Assembly: GCF_016924145.1 (NCBI RefSeq) | Contig: NZ_JAFFZO010000002.1 | Span: forward strand, 62,001-126,000 | Length of the DNA stretch: 64,000 nucleotides | DNA from: Amphritea pacifica | Lineage (GTDB): Bacteria; Pseudomonadota; Gammaproteobacteria; Pseudomonadales; Balneatricaceae | Direction: 5' to 3' | In this document: positions 23,811 to 32,708 of the stretch, one piece after another | Numbering within the stretch: the first letter of the stretch is position 1 | How the letters are laid out: each line of letters starts with the position of its first letter | Program-made: the position numbers and the translations under genes | The notes under the pieces: generated by a model | Told to the model about the DNA's origin: nothing | The model's input: only the letters and a program-made list of their open reading frames with translations | The model's database searches: none

Positions 23811-24941
23811 ATGGCAGTTCGAGTTTTAGTCGTTGATGATTCGGTGTTTTTTCGCAACCGGATTAAGCAGATACTGACCCATCACCCTGATATTGAGGTT
23901 GTTGATACCGCCAAAAATGGTACAGAAGCGGTCGCTAAGGTAAAGCAACTGCACCCCGATGTGGTGACGATGGATGTAGAGATGCCGGAGATGGACGGTA
24001 TCACTGCGCTGAAGCAGATTATGGCTGAATGTCCCTGTCAGGTGGTGATGCTGTCTTCATTGACCCGCCGCAGTGCAGCAGTCACCCTTGAAGCCTTAGC
24101 GTTAGGGGCTGCCGACTATATGGAAAAAGATGCCCGGCAATGGCTCGCGGGCAGCGGTGGCGATGATGTGGAAAAGGAGCTGGCAGCAAAAATTCTGGCG
24201 CTGGGTGGGCGTAAACCTCGTCCTGGTCTGAACAGCCGCTCCGAAGCGGTAGCGCAACCGGCTTCTGCCCTGCGCTCACCGGTCTCTGCCGCTGCGCGGC
24301 CAAAACCCGCTGCTTCCGCAACTGATACTGCAGGGGGGCGGTCGGGCAGATCGGATGTGAAGGTCAGAATTCCGGACTGTGGAATTGTGACTATTGGCTC
24401 ATCGACAGGCGGACCCGCTGCACTACAATTTATCCTGACTCAGATTCCCGCTGATTTTCCGGTGCCGATACTGATCACTCAGCATATGCCGAAGGCATTC
24501 ACCTCGGTCTTTGCTAAACGACTTGATGATCTGTGCGCGGTCAGGGTTAAGGAAGCCGAGAATGGTGACAAGTTATTTGCCGGACATGTCTATCTGGCGC
24601 CGGGTGGTCAACAGATGATTCTTGACCCGTCCAATTCAGGCAAGCTTATTATCCGCGAAAGTGACGAGCGGATGACCTATAAACCGAGTGTCGATCTGAC
24701 GTTCGCATCGGTAGCAAAAGGTTATGGCCGCAGAGCGGTGGCGCTGGTGCTCACAGGAATGGGCGCGGATGGCTGTGATGGCGCCCGGTTATTGAAAAAA
24801 GCAGGGGCAACTGTCTGGGCGCAGGACAAAGACAGTTGTACTATCTTTGGTATGCCAAAAGCCGTGATTGAGGCGGAACTGGCAGATGCAGTATTGAATC
24901 TTGAAAACATCCGGCAGCTGTTTAAGCATTGGGGACATTGA
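23811..24941 (+). CDS. cheB: Chemotaxis methylesterase/glutaminase CheB
   Basis: A 376-residue protein with an N-terminal receiver domain (D9-D10, phosphorylation site D55 in TMDVEMPEMDG), an Ala/Pro/Arg-rich linker around residues 145-180, and a C-terminal methylesterase domain with the catalytic triad regions GSSTGGPAAL (Ser), ITQHMPKAF (His) and GMGADGCDG (Asp). It removes methyl groups from chemoreceptors during adaptation. Its partner cheR is not in the window. It overlaps motC by 1 base. Confidence 0.97.
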   Translation: MAVRVLVVDDSVFFRNRIKQILTHHPDIEVVDTAKNGTEAVAKVKQLHPDVVTMDVEMPEMDGITALKQIMAECPCQVVMLSSLTRRSAAVTLEALALGAADYMEKDARQWLAGSGGDDVEKELAAKILALGGRKPRPGLNSRSEAVAQPASALRSPVSAAARPKPAASATDTAGGRSGRSDVKVRIPDCGIVTIGSSTGGPAALQFILTQIPADFPVPILITQHMPKAFTSVFAKRLDDLCAVRVKEAENGDKLFAGHVYLAPGGQQMILDPSNSGKLIIRESDERMTYKPSVDLTFASVAKGYGRRAVALVLTGMGADGCDGARLLKKAGATVWAQDKDSCTIFGMPKAVIEAELADAVLNLENIRQLFKHWGH

Positions 24942-25690
24942 TGAATCTGGTAAGTATTAGTGGAATACTACTGGCAATCATAGCAATCGTTGGGGGGAAT
25001 TATCTCGCCGGAGGCGCCTTCGATGAACTGCTCAATATTCCCGCCCTGCTGATTGTTGTGGGGGGCACGTTTGCGGCTGTCTTTGTTCAGTCGTCGCCAA
25101 CCGAGCTGTCGCGCGCGATCACCCTGTCGGGGTCGGTGTTTGGCCATCATGATCAGAATTATCGTGAGGGTATAAACCATATTGTAAGCTGGTGTGTCAT
25201 TGCCCGTCGCAAAGGTCTGCTGGCACTCGAGGATGAAATCAGCAAGCAGCAAGACAGTTTTGTACGTAATGGCTTGCAGATGCTGGTTGATGGACGCACC
25301 CCGGATGTTATCCGTTCTACCCTGGAGACAGAGCTGGTTAGCCGTGAAAACCGGGATCTTCAGGCGGCAAAGGTACTTGAAAGTATGGGGGGCTACGCGC
25401 CCACAATGGGGATTATCGGCGCCGTATTAGGGCTGATTCATGTGATGTCAAATCTGGCGGATCCGGCAAACCTGGGGTCAGGCATCGCTACGGCGTTTGT
25501 GGCGACCATCTATGGTGTGGCGATCGCCAACCTGCTGTTCCTGCCACTGGCAAATAAGATTCGCTCGATGGTACTGAAGCGGTTTTATTTTCAGGAGATG
25601 ATGCTGGAGGGATTGCTGTCAATCGCTGAAGGCCAGAACCCCCGGATTATCCAGCTTCGGTTGCAGGGATATCTGGAGCAGGGGGCGTAG
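24941..25690 (+). CDS. motC: Flagellar stator protein MotC (MotA/PomA family)
   Basis: A 249-residue MotA/ExbB-family membrane protein with four transmembrane helices, including GGTFAAVFVQSSPTEL and APTMGIIGAVLGLIHVM in the conserved pore region, and a cytoplasmic loop with charged residues that touch FliG. The ATG at 24941 overlaps the cheB stop (TGATG) and fits the family better than an upstream in-frame codon. It is named MotC by order (cheB-motC-motD-parC), as in Pseudomonas. Ion preference cannot be read with certainty. Confidence 0.93.
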   Translation: MNLVSISGILLAIIAIVGGNYLAGGAFDELLNIPALLIVVGGTFAAVFVQSSPTELSRAITLSGSVFGHHDQNYREGINHIVSWCVIARRKGLLALEDEISKQQDSFVRNGLQMLVDGRTPDVIRSTLETELVSRENRDLQAAKVLESMGGYAPTMGIIGAVLGLIHVMSNLADPANLGSGIATAFVATIYGVAIANLLFLPLANKIRSMVLKRFYFQEMMLEGLLSIAEGQNPRIIQLRLQGYLEQGA

Positions 25691-25691
25691 A

Positions 25692-26672
25692 GTGTCCAGG
25701 CGCAGAGTTGAAGAACAGGATCTGCATTCGCAGCGCTGGGTAATCTCCTATGCCGACTTCATTACCCTGTTATTCGCTTTTTTTGTTGTCCTGTATGCAA
25801 TATCTTCGGTCAATGAGGAGAAATACCGGCAGGTCACCGAATCATTTGCCGGGATATTCTCCGGTCAGGATGGGGCTTTGCACCCTCCGATTGGTGGTAA
25901 GTCTGACAGCGATCCTGCGGGGATCGGTATTTTTCAGGGTGGGGAGTCCAGCAAGGAAAACCCGACAGTAAAAATCATCCCGCCAAAACCGGAAAACAGT
26001 GCGGCATTGAAAGCGATTGGCGAGCAGATGCAGATGCAGTTTAAAAAACTGATCAGCAGTGGCAATGTCGCCGTGCAGAGTAATAACCTCTGGGTCGCAC
26101 TGGAACTGGGGGCTAACCTTGTATACCCTGAAGGCGGTGCACTACCGGCAATCACAACAGATCCCGTCTTTGAGCGGGTGGCTAAAATACTCAAACAGTA
26201 TGACAATCCGATCCATGTAGAGGGGTATACCGATAATCAGTTTATCTCTTCAGATCAGTATCCCTCGAACTGGGAACTATCTGCGGCGCGGGCTGCGGGT
26301 GTTGTGCGTATTCTGGAGATGAATGGCGTAAAACCCCAGCGTATGGCGGCCGTCGGCTTTGGCGAGTATCAGCCGCTTGCCGATAACGACACAGAGAGTG
26401 GTCGGCGGGTGAACCGCCGAATTGTGATTGTGGTTACCCGGGATCGTAAGACGCAACGGGTCGTGTCAGCGTTTGGTAGTGAGCAGGTCAGTGAAGATGC
26501 TATCAGAGGTATTTTGACTGAAAGTGGTCTGCCCGAGTCGGCGATTGAGCCGGTTAAAGATGAACAGGGGCGGGTAACCTTTCGCCGTAAGGAGGCAACT
26601 CAGCCTCTGGATACAGAAACATTAACGTCACCGGAGAGCTTCTCTCCGCAGACACAGGAGTCACCGCAGTAA
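25692..26672 (+). CDS. motD: Flagellar stator protein MotD (MotB family)
   Basis: A 326-residue protein with a single N-terminal transmembrane helix carrying the essential aspartate D22 (WVISYADFITLLFAFF), a periplasmic linker, an OmpA-like peptidoglycan-binding domain (SNWELSAARAAGVVRILEMN, SGRRVNRRIVI) and a disordered C-tail. It anchors the stator to the wall and channels ions. The start is a GTG at 25692, 2 bases after motC. It overlaps parC by 1 base. Confidence 0.94.
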   Translation: MSRRRVEEQDLHSQRWVISYADFITLLFAFFVVLYAISSVNEEKYRQVTESFAGIFSGQDGALHPPIGGKSDSDPAGIGIFQGGESSKENPTVKIIPPKPENSAALKAIGEQMQMQFKKLISSGNVAVQSNNLWVALELGANLVYPEGGALPAITTDPVFERVAKILKQYDNPIHVEGYTDNQFISSDQYPSNWELSAARAAGVVRILEMNGVKPQRMAAVGFGEYQPLADNDTESGRRVNRRIVIVVTRDRKTQRVVSAFGSEQVSEDAIRGILTESGLPESAIEPVKDEQGRVTFRRKEATQPLDTETLTSPESFSPQTQESPQ

Positions 26673-27448
26673 TGCAGGTATGGGCGGTAGCCAATCAGAA
26701 AGGTGGAGTGGGCAAAACCACAACCGCAGTCTCACTGGCCGGTTTATTGGCTGATGCGGGACAGCGTGTGTTACTGGTGGATCTCGATCCCCACGGTTCG
26801 ATGACCAGCTATTTTAAGTATGATCCGGATGAGCTGGAAAACAGCGTCTATGATCTGTTCCAGCCGGGCAGCGAAGTGGACATGAAGCTGCTGGAACCGT
26901 TATTGATGCCGACTTCAAACAGAGGTATCGATCTGATTCCGGCCACCACTGCACTGGCTACGCTGGAGCGTAAGTCAGTAGGGCAGGAGGGGATGGGGCT
27001 GCAGGTCGCTAAGGCTTTACGGTTAGTAAAAGATCGCTATGACTATGTGGTGATCGATAGTCCGCCGGTGCTGGGGGTGTTGATGATCAACGCACTGGCC
27101 GCTTGCGGTCATCTTTTGGTGCCGGTACAGACAGAGTTTCTGGCGTTGAAAGGGCTGGAGCGAATGTTGCGCACCATTACGATGATCAACCGGGCAAGAA
27201 AACGTCAGTTGACCTATACCCTGATTCCAACGTTCTATGATCGCACAGTTCCTGCCTCAGTCAGCTGTTTGCGGGAGTTGCATCAGCGTTTTGCTGAAAA
27301 TATTGCAGCATCGGTGGTGCCTGTGGACAGTAAGTTTATTACTGCCAGCGCTAAAGGCATAACCCCATCAGAGATGGATCTGACGATGCCGGGTGTGCAG
27401 GCATATATCCGCATTTTACGCGGTCTGGCGGAGCGGAGCAGAGGATGA
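26672..27448 (+). CDS. parC: ParA-family ATPase ParC (polar chemotaxis array positioning)
   Basis: A 258-residue ParA/Soj ATPase with Walker A KGGVGKT (K10-T16), [15 protein letters not shown] and IDSPPVLG. In Vibrio and Pseudomonas, the ParA-like ATPase between motD and a CheW-like gene is ParC, which holds chemotaxis signalling arrays at the pole; chromosome partition ParA is encoded elsewhere. Here it is followed, with a 4-base overlap, by a ParP-like gene, supporting this role. Older annotations call it Soj or a plasmid partition protein. Confidence 0.85.
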   Translation: MQVWAVANQKGGVGKTTTAVSLAGLLADAGQRVLLVDLDPHGSMTSYFKYDPDELENSVYDLFQPGSEVDMKLLEPLLMPTSNRGIDLIPATTALATLERKSVGQEGMGLQVAKALRLVKDRYDYVVIDSPPVLGVLMINALAACGHLLVPVQTEFLALKGLERMLRTITMINRARKRQLTYTLIPTFYDRTVPASVSCLRELHQRFAENIAASVVPVDSKFITASAKGITPSEMDLTMPGVQAYIRILRGLAERSRG

Positions 27449-28911
27449 GTGAAGAGCAATTGAACCGGCAACAGCAGTTGGTAAAAGAGTATCTTGATGC
27501 GTTATTGAAGGATGACCAGTCTCCATTCAGTATTGAAGCCGAGCTGGCGTTGTCAGAAGAACAATCCGACGATCTGATTGAAACCCCGTTGGTTGCATCG
27601 GAGCTGCCAAAAGCGGGCCCGGAGCTGGAAGAGGTTGATCTGGATGATCTGGAAATATCGCTGGATATTCAGTCGGATCATATCGCAGCTGAGAAGTCGG
27701 AGCCTGAATCAGGGGCAGCATCGCAAACTGCAATTGAATTGGCCCCCGGAGCTGTTTATTCCTCTGTATCTGATGCTGATACCGGAATGACCACTGAACA
27801 ACAGACTGAACCTGCTACAGAGACTGCGGCGGAACTGGCCCCCGAGCTTGTCTATCCTACTTCCAATGTAAAACAGGCCCCAGAGCATTCAGATGATCTC
27901 CTGTCAGAGGCAGCAATTAATCCTGTGGCAGACAGTCTGATAGAGACTGTTCAGGATGTTGTTGAGTCGGATCAGTCTGTGCTGCCTGAATATGCAGCGA
28001 TTGAAGAGCCTTCTGCGCCAGAGCCTGCACCAGAACCGGAACCTGCACCTGAGCCAGAGCCTGCGTCAGAACCAGAACCTGCGCCAGAACCGGAGCCTGT
28101 GCCAGAACCGGAACCTGTGCCAGAACCGGAACCTGCGTCAGAACCAGAACCTGCACCAGAACCGGAGCCTGCGCCAGAACCAGAGCTTGCGCCAGAACCC
28201 GAGTCTGCGCCAGAACCCGAGTCTGCGTCAGAACCAGAACCTGCGCCAGAACCGGAGCCTGCGCCAGAACCAGAGCCTGTGCCAGAGCCTGTGCCAGAGC
28301 CTGTGCCAGAGCCTGTGCCAGAGCCTGTGCCAGAACCGGAACCTGCGCCAGAACCGGAACCTGCACCAGAGCCTGCGCCAGAACCGCAACCTACGCCGGA
28401 ACCTGCACCAGAACCAGAGCCTGTGCCGGAACCTGCGCCAGAACCAAAGCCTGCACCAGAACCCGTGATTAAAGTGGATTCTGAGCCACTGCAGTGCTTG
28501 CTGGTCAAGATGTATGGCGTGAAACTGGCCCTGCCGGTTAAATATCTGCAGGGGGCGCATGATCTCAGTTCTATGAATCTTGAGTTGAGTGCTGACGCTG
28601 ACTGGATTCTGGGTAATTATGAAGAATCGGGTAAGTTGGTTCGGGTTGTGGATACCGGCATGTGGATTATCCCCGAACGGTATGAACCGGATAAAGCGGC
28701 CTATACCGAGCTGGTTAAGTTCAGGGATGTTTGCTGGGCGGTGACAATCGATACCATGATTGGTGCTCAGGAGATCGCTCCGGATCTCATCACCTGGAAT
28801 AAAAACCCTCAAAGCCGGCCCTGGTTGCTGGGTACCTGTATGAAGTATCAGTGTGCTGTAGTCAATATTCCGGCGTTGCTGCACGGACTGAATACAGCCC
28901 TGAACTCGTAA
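27445..28911 (+). CDS. parP: ParP-like protein: Pro-Glu repeat linker plus CheW-like domain
   Basis: A 488-residue protein. An acidic N-terminal half is followed by an almost pure Pro-Glu-Pro-Ala/Val repeat at about residues 191-341 and a C-terminal CheW-like domain (about 345-488, [20 protein letters not shown] to [15 protein letters not shown]). In Vibrio, ParP links ParC to CheA with such a CheW-like (AIF) domain. The position after parC and the proline-rich region fit ParP rather than the small adaptor CheW. No separate cheW follows, unlike the Pseudomonas order. Confidence 0.8.
   Translation: MSEEQLNRQQQLVKEYLDALLKDDQSPFSIEAELALSEEQSDDLIETPLVASELPKAGPELEEVDLDDLEISLDIQSDHIAAEKSEPESGAASQTAIELAPGAVYSSVSDADTGMTTEQQTEPATETAAELAPELVYPTSNVKQAPEHSDDLLSEAAINPVADSLIETVQDVVESDQSVLPEYAAIEEPSAPEPAPEPEPAPEPEPASEPEPAPEPEPVPEPEPVPEPEPASEPEPAPEPEPAPEPELAPEPESAPEPESASEPEPAPEPEPAPEPEPVPEPVPEPVPEPVPEPVPEPEPAPEPEPAPEPAPEPQPTPEPAPEPEPVPEPAPEPKPAPEPVIKVDSEPLQCLLVKMYGVKLALPVKYLQGAHDLSSMNLELSADADWILGNYEESGKLVRVVDTGMWIIPERYEPDKAAYTELVKFRDVCWAVTIDTMIGAQEIAPDLITWNKNPQSRPWLLGTCMKYQCAVVNIPALLHGLNTALNS
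28014..28467 (+). repeat. Pro-Glu coding tandem repeat in parP
   Basis: About 450 bases of 6- and 12-base units (forms of CCAGAACCGGAGCCTGCG) encode alternating PEPE, PAPE and PVPE dipeptides. Five consecutive GTGCCAGAGCCT units lie around 28280-28335. The unit is a multiple of three, so length changes preserve frame. The repeat keeps several other frames open by chance on both strands. Confidence 0.93.
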
Positions 28912-28920
28912 GGAGATAGG

Positions 28921-29313
28921 ATGATCTGGTTAGCTCTGGCGGTGGTCGCCATCGTTTCATGTGTATCGATTGGCTACTCAGTCCACGCCCGCCGTCAGTT
29001 ACAACAGCATCAGCGACAGTATGAAGCGCTGATCAATGTGCTGCGTAATGAGATTCAGGCCCTCACCAGTAGCTCTATCGGCATGGGACACCGTCTGATG
29101 GATGTGGAAAATAAGCTCAATATCACCGCTGAAAAACAAGAGGAGCTGGCCAATCGTGATCCGGGAGTACTGGCTTACAATCAGGCCGCCCGGTTAATGG
29201 AGATGGGGGCCGATGTAGATGACCTGGTTAAGAATTGTGGTATCGGGCGGCCTGAAGCTGAGCTGATGGCGTTGTTGCACAAAGAGATTGCCGCTCCGGA
29301 TCGTCATAACTGA
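28921..29313 (+). CDS. DUF2802 family membrane-anchored protein
   Basis: A 130-residue protein with an N-terminal transmembrane helix (residues 2-19), a predicted coiled coil (about 25-80) and a C-terminal helical motif (YNQAARLMEMGADVDDLVKN, then CGIGRPEAELMALLHK) characteristic of the DUF2802 protein found after the chemotaxis genes in Pseudomonas. Function is not established; the C-terminal part looks like a helix-turn-helix. An AAGGAGAT ribosome site precedes it. It ends the che-mot-par unit and converges with the next gene. Confidence 0.8.
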   Translation: MIWLALAVVAIVSCVSIGYSVHARRQLQQHQRQYEALINVLRNEIQALTSSSIGMGHRLMDVENKLNITAEKQEELANRDPGVLAYNQAARLMEMGADVDDLVKNCGIGRPEAELMALLHKEIAAPDRHN

Positions 29314-29334
29314 TCAAATGTATCTCTCCGAGGG

Positions 29335-29598
29335 CTAGCCGTTTTTTAGCTTGTATGTGAAGGCGATGATCTCTGCAATGGCGCGATAGAGACTTTCCGG
29401 TATCTCATCGCCCAGCTCCAGGCGTAATAAAACCTCCACCAGTTCCGGACTTTCGTGGATGTGCACGTCATGTTCCCGGGCCAGCCGGATAATCTGTTCA
29501 GCGATAACTCCCTGTCCTTTGGCGGTTACCTTTGGTGCACCCTGATGATCATAATTCAGGGCGATCGCCTTCTGATACTGTTCTGTTTTTTTGTTCAC
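29335..29598 (-). CDS. FlhB C-terminal domain homologue (FlhX-like)
   Basis: An 87-residue protein aligning with the part of FlhB after the NPTH cleavage site: ALNYDHQGAPKVTAKGQGVI matches FlhB ALKYDQSGGGAPYLVAKGG, and the LGDEIPESLYRAIAEIIAFTY region matches EEIPSGLFKAVAEVLAYVF. The transmembrane part and NPTH are absent. Such proteins in other bacteria can stand in for the cleaved FlhB fragment in export switching. The start is GTG 29598, with GGAG about 6 bases upstream. It follows a FliK-like gene by 12 bases, suggesting a paired role. Confidence 0.85.
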   Translation of the reverse strand: MNKKTEQYQKAIALNYDHQGAPKVTAKGQGVIAEQIIRLAREHDVHIHESPELVEVLLRLELGDEIPESLYRAIAEIIAFTYKLKNG

Positions 29599-29610
29599 AT
29601 CTACTCCGTT

Positions 29611-31170
29611 TCAGGTGACCACATCGATGAGTTGTTCCACCTGATTGACCGGTTTTGGGGCGGTGCCCTCGCTGCAATGGATTGAGTTAATACTATATCC
29701 CTGCAGGTGTAACTGGCGATTGAAGTCCGGTAATTTATCGCTCAGCTGTTCGGCGGTTGCTGCCAGGCTACACCAGAAATGTGCTGTGATCTGATGTTCC
29801 TGTTCCAGCACCAGTTCTGCATCAACGCTGCCCTGCTCCTCGAGATCGAAGTGAAGCCTGACCCGCCAGAGTCGTTGCCACTCATCTGCAGAAAGTTGTT
29901 TGCGGTGTTCCGATATTTTCAGTTCAACATTATCCAGTCGCTCCCCATTTCTGACTGGCAGGTCAAGGGCAAAATAGCGTTCCAGACCACCATCGCTGTT
30001 GATGCGGGTATTCTGAATACTTTCCAGCTGGTTACCGGTCACCCGGTTCAACAGTCCTTTCACCAGTTCATGTAACTGCTGTCGCGCCTGTTCCGGTAGC
30101 CGGTCTGCCTGACGTAAAAGCTGATTCAGTTGATGCTTCATCTCTCCGGCTGGGATCTGACTGCGGGGATCGGCGAGGTTACGCTCAGTGAACAGACCGC
30201 CATTTAGCAGGTTTTGCTGGATGCCGGACTGCCCCGCAGCGGCAGACTCCGTCTTGACCCCAAACAGGTTGATCAATGAGCTGATAATACTGTTTATCGG
30301 GCTTTTCTCACCGCCGGCACTATTGTTTAGCTGCTGCAGCTTTATCAGGCTGTCCGCCACAGGCTGTTGCGCCGGTAAGACATAGCGTAATGCATCGGTG
30401 ATACTGCGGTTAAGATTCTGATTCTGTAGCGGCGATGTTAACGGATGGATCTGCACCTGATCAGAGGCGGTTCTGATCAGGAGTACCTTGCCATCAAAGG
30501 GGGGCGGTTGTTGCAGGGTGAGAGGCAGTGTCCGGCCATTAATACTGGCAATCAGATTCCCCTCACCGCTTCCGGTTCTGATCGCTACAGAAAGATTGGC
30601 CAGCACCGGCTGATTCAGTGGCAGTAAGCGGTTCAGTCCCGGTAATGAACGGGCCGGGACAGTCGCTGTCGGCGGTTGTGGTGTCTGAGCTGTTGACGTC
30701 CCCGGCGGCTGCGGTTGTTGGCTGCGGGGTTCCTGTGGCCCTTGCTGCGTGCGCCCTTTAATCTGTACCACAGGGGGTTGATCCGGGGCGATGGTCTGAT
30801 GGTTACCAGGCGGGGTTATGGCACCGCTCTGTTGTATCGGCTGGGACTGAGTGGTGGCTGGTTGATTAAGTGTCTGAGTTTGCGTCGTGGGCTGGCCGGC
30901 AATATTGCTCAGCAGTAGTTGTCCTGCTGCGGTGCGGGTTAAAGTCGCCGAGCTGCCAGGAGGTAGTGGTTGATTTCCCCTTAGTTGATACAGCTGACTA
31001 CCAAGCTGCACCTGTAACTTGAACTGATTAGGCTGGGTCGGATCCCCGCTGACCTGACGGATCGTAATCGGAGTCGGCGTATTCAGGGGCAGGGCACGCA
31101 CAAGTTCTGCTGCCGAAAGCGGTTTTCCGGCGCTGTTCTGCAGATTCTGTATGCTCAGTGGATTCAGCAC
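29611..31170 (-). CDS. FliK-like flagellar hook-length control family protein
   Basis: A 519-residue protein with Gln/Pro/Thr-rich low-complexity sequence over about residues 85-170 and a C-terminal FliK-like domain (about 380-490: ELKISEHRKQLSADEWQRLW, then VRLHFDLEEQGSVDAELVLE). It is distinct from the fliK in the main cluster. It lies upstream of, and probably co-transcribed with, the FlhB C-domain homologue. FliK and FlhB-C interact in the export switch, so the pair may form a second, partial switch module. Function is inferred. Confidence 0.75.
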   Translation of the reverse strand: MLNPLSIQNLQNSAGKPLSAAELVRALPLNTPTPITIRQVSGDPTQPNQFKLQVQLGSQLYQLRGNQPLPPGSSATLTRTAAGQLLLSNIAGQPTTQTQTLNQPATTQSQPIQQSGAITPPGNHQTIAPDQPPVVQIKGRTQQGPQEPRSQQPQPPGTSTAQTPQPPTATVPARSLPGLNRLLPLNQPVLANLSVAIRTGSGEGNLIASINGRTLPLTLQQPPPFDGKVLLIRTASDQVQIHPLTSPLQNQNLNRSITDALRYVLPAQQPVADSLIKLQQLNNSAGGEKSPINSIISSLINLFGVKTESAAAGQSGIQQNLLNGGLFTERNLADPRSQIPAGEMKHQLNQLLRQADRLPEQARQQLHELVKGLLNRVTGNQLESIQNTRINSDGGLERYFALDLPVRNGERLDNVELKISEHRKQLSADEWQRLWRVRLHFDLEEQGSVDAELVLEQEHQITAHFWCSLAATAEQLSDKLPDFNRQLHLQGYSINSIHCSEGTAPKPVNQVEQLIDVVT

Positions 31171-31247
31171 TGTCGGTTTTCCTGCACAGTTTCAGAGTGG
31201 ATATAGTTCTTTTGACCGAGTAATGCACTTCGGCTGTTTATTTTGTA

Positions 31248-31253
31248 TATAAT
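31248..31253 (+). promoter_or_regulatory. Candidate -10 box for ccm operon
   Basis: TATAAT lies 72 bases before the ccmA start, in the 154-base gap between the divergent FliK-like gene and ccmA. The -35 region at 17 bases' spacing (GCACTT) is poor, and TTGACC at 31212-31217 is too far away. It is the best promoter-like sequence in this gap; no terminator or other feature was seen there. Confidence 0.35.
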
Positions 31254-31324
31254 GCCTTGCTTTCGGCGGGTATTGCTAATTATAAAGGCGACTTTGCCTG
31301 TTTTGCTTTATTGAGGGTGTCCAG

Positions 31325-31963
31325 TTGTCTACACCAAGACTGAAAATCGACAATCTGTTCTGCGAACGGGATGAGCGTGTGCTGTTTGAAGGTCTCTGTT
31401 TCGAGGTCAATGCTGGTGAGGTGATCCAGATTGAAGGGCAAAACGGCAGTGGTAAAACCACGCTGTTGCGTATTCTCAGCGGCTTGTCGCGTCATTTTGA
31501 AGGTGACATCTATTGGCAGGGCGAGCACCTGGATAACTGCGCTCAGGCGTATCGCGAGTCGTTGCTCTATTTCGGGCATCAGCCGGGTGTCAAAGCGGTG
31601 CTCACGCCGCGAGAAAACTTGCAGTGGTATGCGTCTCTGCACCCGGAGATGGATCTGACTAAACTGGATTATGCGCTGGTTAAAGTGGGCCTGAAGGGCT
31701 ATGAAGATGTACCTTGTCATACGCTTTCTGCCGGTCAGAATCGCCGTGTCAGCCTGGCACGGCTCTATCTTAGCCGGGCGCCGTTATGGATTCTGGATGA
31801 GCCCTTTACTGCAATTGACAAACGCGGGGTCGCGGAGAAAGAAGCGCTGATTACTACCCATGCTCAGGAGGGAGGGACCGTTATTCTGACGACCCATCAT
31901 GAGCTGGCGATGGGGGATAAAATCCGCAGGCTTAATCTTGATCAATTAGCGGGAACTTTATGA
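31325..31963 (+). CDS. ccmA: Cytochrome c maturation ABC transporter ATPase CcmA
   Basis: A 212-residue ABC ATPase with Walker A GQNGSGKTT (K44), signature LSAGQNRRVSLAR and Walker B LWILDEPFTAID. CcmA with CcmB uses ATP to release holo-CcmE from the CcmC complex. The start is TTG 31325, with GAGGGTG just upstream. It opens a nine-gene ccm operon and overlaps ccmB by 4 bases. Confidence 0.96.
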   Translation: MSTPRLKIDNLFCERDERVLFEGLCFEVNAGEVIQIEGQNGSGKTTLLRILSGLSRHFEGDIYWQGEHLDNCAQAYRESLLYFGHQPGVKAVLTPRENLQWYASLHPEMDLTKLDYALVKVGLKGYEDVPCHTLSAGQNRRVSLARLYLSRAPLWILDEPFTAIDKRGVAEKEALITTHAQEGGTVILTTHHELAMGDKIRRLNLDQLAGTL

Positions 31964-32688
31964 ACGATAGTGTGCCTAACCAATCGACAGAAGAGTCGAT
32001 GGTCCATGTATACAAGGTTGATGGCCCTTTCTGGGGGGCGTTGAAGAGAGATCTGTTACTTTCCTATCGGCGTAAAAGTGATCTGGTCAACCCGCTTATT
32101 TTCTTCCTGATGGTCGCAACACTGTTTCCACTGGGGGTAAGCCCTGATCCAACCTTCCTCGCTGATGTGGCACCCGGTGTGGTGTGGGTTGCTGCGTTAC
32201 TGGCGACGCTTTTGTCGATGGATAGTATGTTCCGTTCTGATTTTGAGGATGGAACGCTGGAACAGATTTTACTCAGTCCACAGCCACTCTACCTGGTGGT
32301 GCTGGCAAAAGTACTGGCGCACTGGATGCTCACTGGTTTACCGTTAACATTACTGGCGCCGGTATTGGGAGTTATGCTGTTTTTACCTGCAGAAGGTATG
32401 GGGGGGCTGGTCCTGAGTCTGCTGCTGGGCACACCAACCCTGAGTCTGATTGGTGCCATCGGCGCTGCTCTGACCGTCGGGTTACGCAAGGGAGGCGTGT
32501 TAATCTCCCTGCTGGTGTTACCGCTCTATATTCCGGTGCTGATTTTCGGCAGTGCTGCGGTGCAGGGCGCAGTGACGGGGTTACCCTTGGGGGGGTATTT
32601 GGCCATTCTGGGAGCGATGCTCTCGCTTGGGTTGGTGATGGCGCCGCTGGCAATTGGTGCCGCATTAAGAATTAGTGTAAGTGGGTAA
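31960..32688 (+). CDS. ccmB: Haem exporter subunit CcmB
   Basis: A 242-residue protein with six transmembrane helices and the CcmB landmarks RDLLLSYRRKSDLVNPLIFF and FEDGTLEQILLSP. It forms the membrane part of CcmAB. The ATG at 31960 overlaps ccmA (ATGA). The first ~27 residues precede the usual family start (near GPFWGALKRDLL) and may be a short extension; ATG at residue 14 (MVHVYK) is an alternative start. Confidence 0.95.
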   Translation: MNDSVPNQSTEESMVHVYKVDGPFWGALKRDLLLSYRRKSDLVNPLIFFLMVATLFPLGVSPDPTFLADVAPGVVWVAALLATLLSMDSMFRSDFEDGTLEQILLSPQPLYLVVLAKVLAHWMLTGLPLTLLAPVLGVMLFLPAEGMGGLVLSLLLGTPTLSLIGAIGAALTVGLRKGGVLISLLVLPLYIPVLIFGSAAVQGAVTGLPLGGYLAILGAMLSLGLVMAPLAIGAALRISVSG

Positions 32689-32708
32689 TACCCCGATAAG
32701 GTTGAAAT

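Noticed and set aside
26683-26690. GGCGGTAG matching the RfaH ops core
   Set aside because: It lies at the start of parC inside a motility operon, far from the polysaccharide locus, and is explained by the coding sequence. No ops element was found before rfbB.
27917-28884. Long open frames on both strands over the parP repeat, encoding Gly-Ser, Asn-Leu-Arg or Leu-Ala-Gln repeats
   Set aside because: They exist only because the 6/12-base repeat lacks stops in several frames. The plus-strand Pro-Glu frame continues into a real CheW-like domain and has the operon overlap.
29314-29334. Possible bidirectional terminator between the DUF2802 gene and the FlhB-like gene
   Set aside because: The palindrome GGCTAGCC has no loop and too short a stem, although T residues follow. 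It is not convincing as a terminator.
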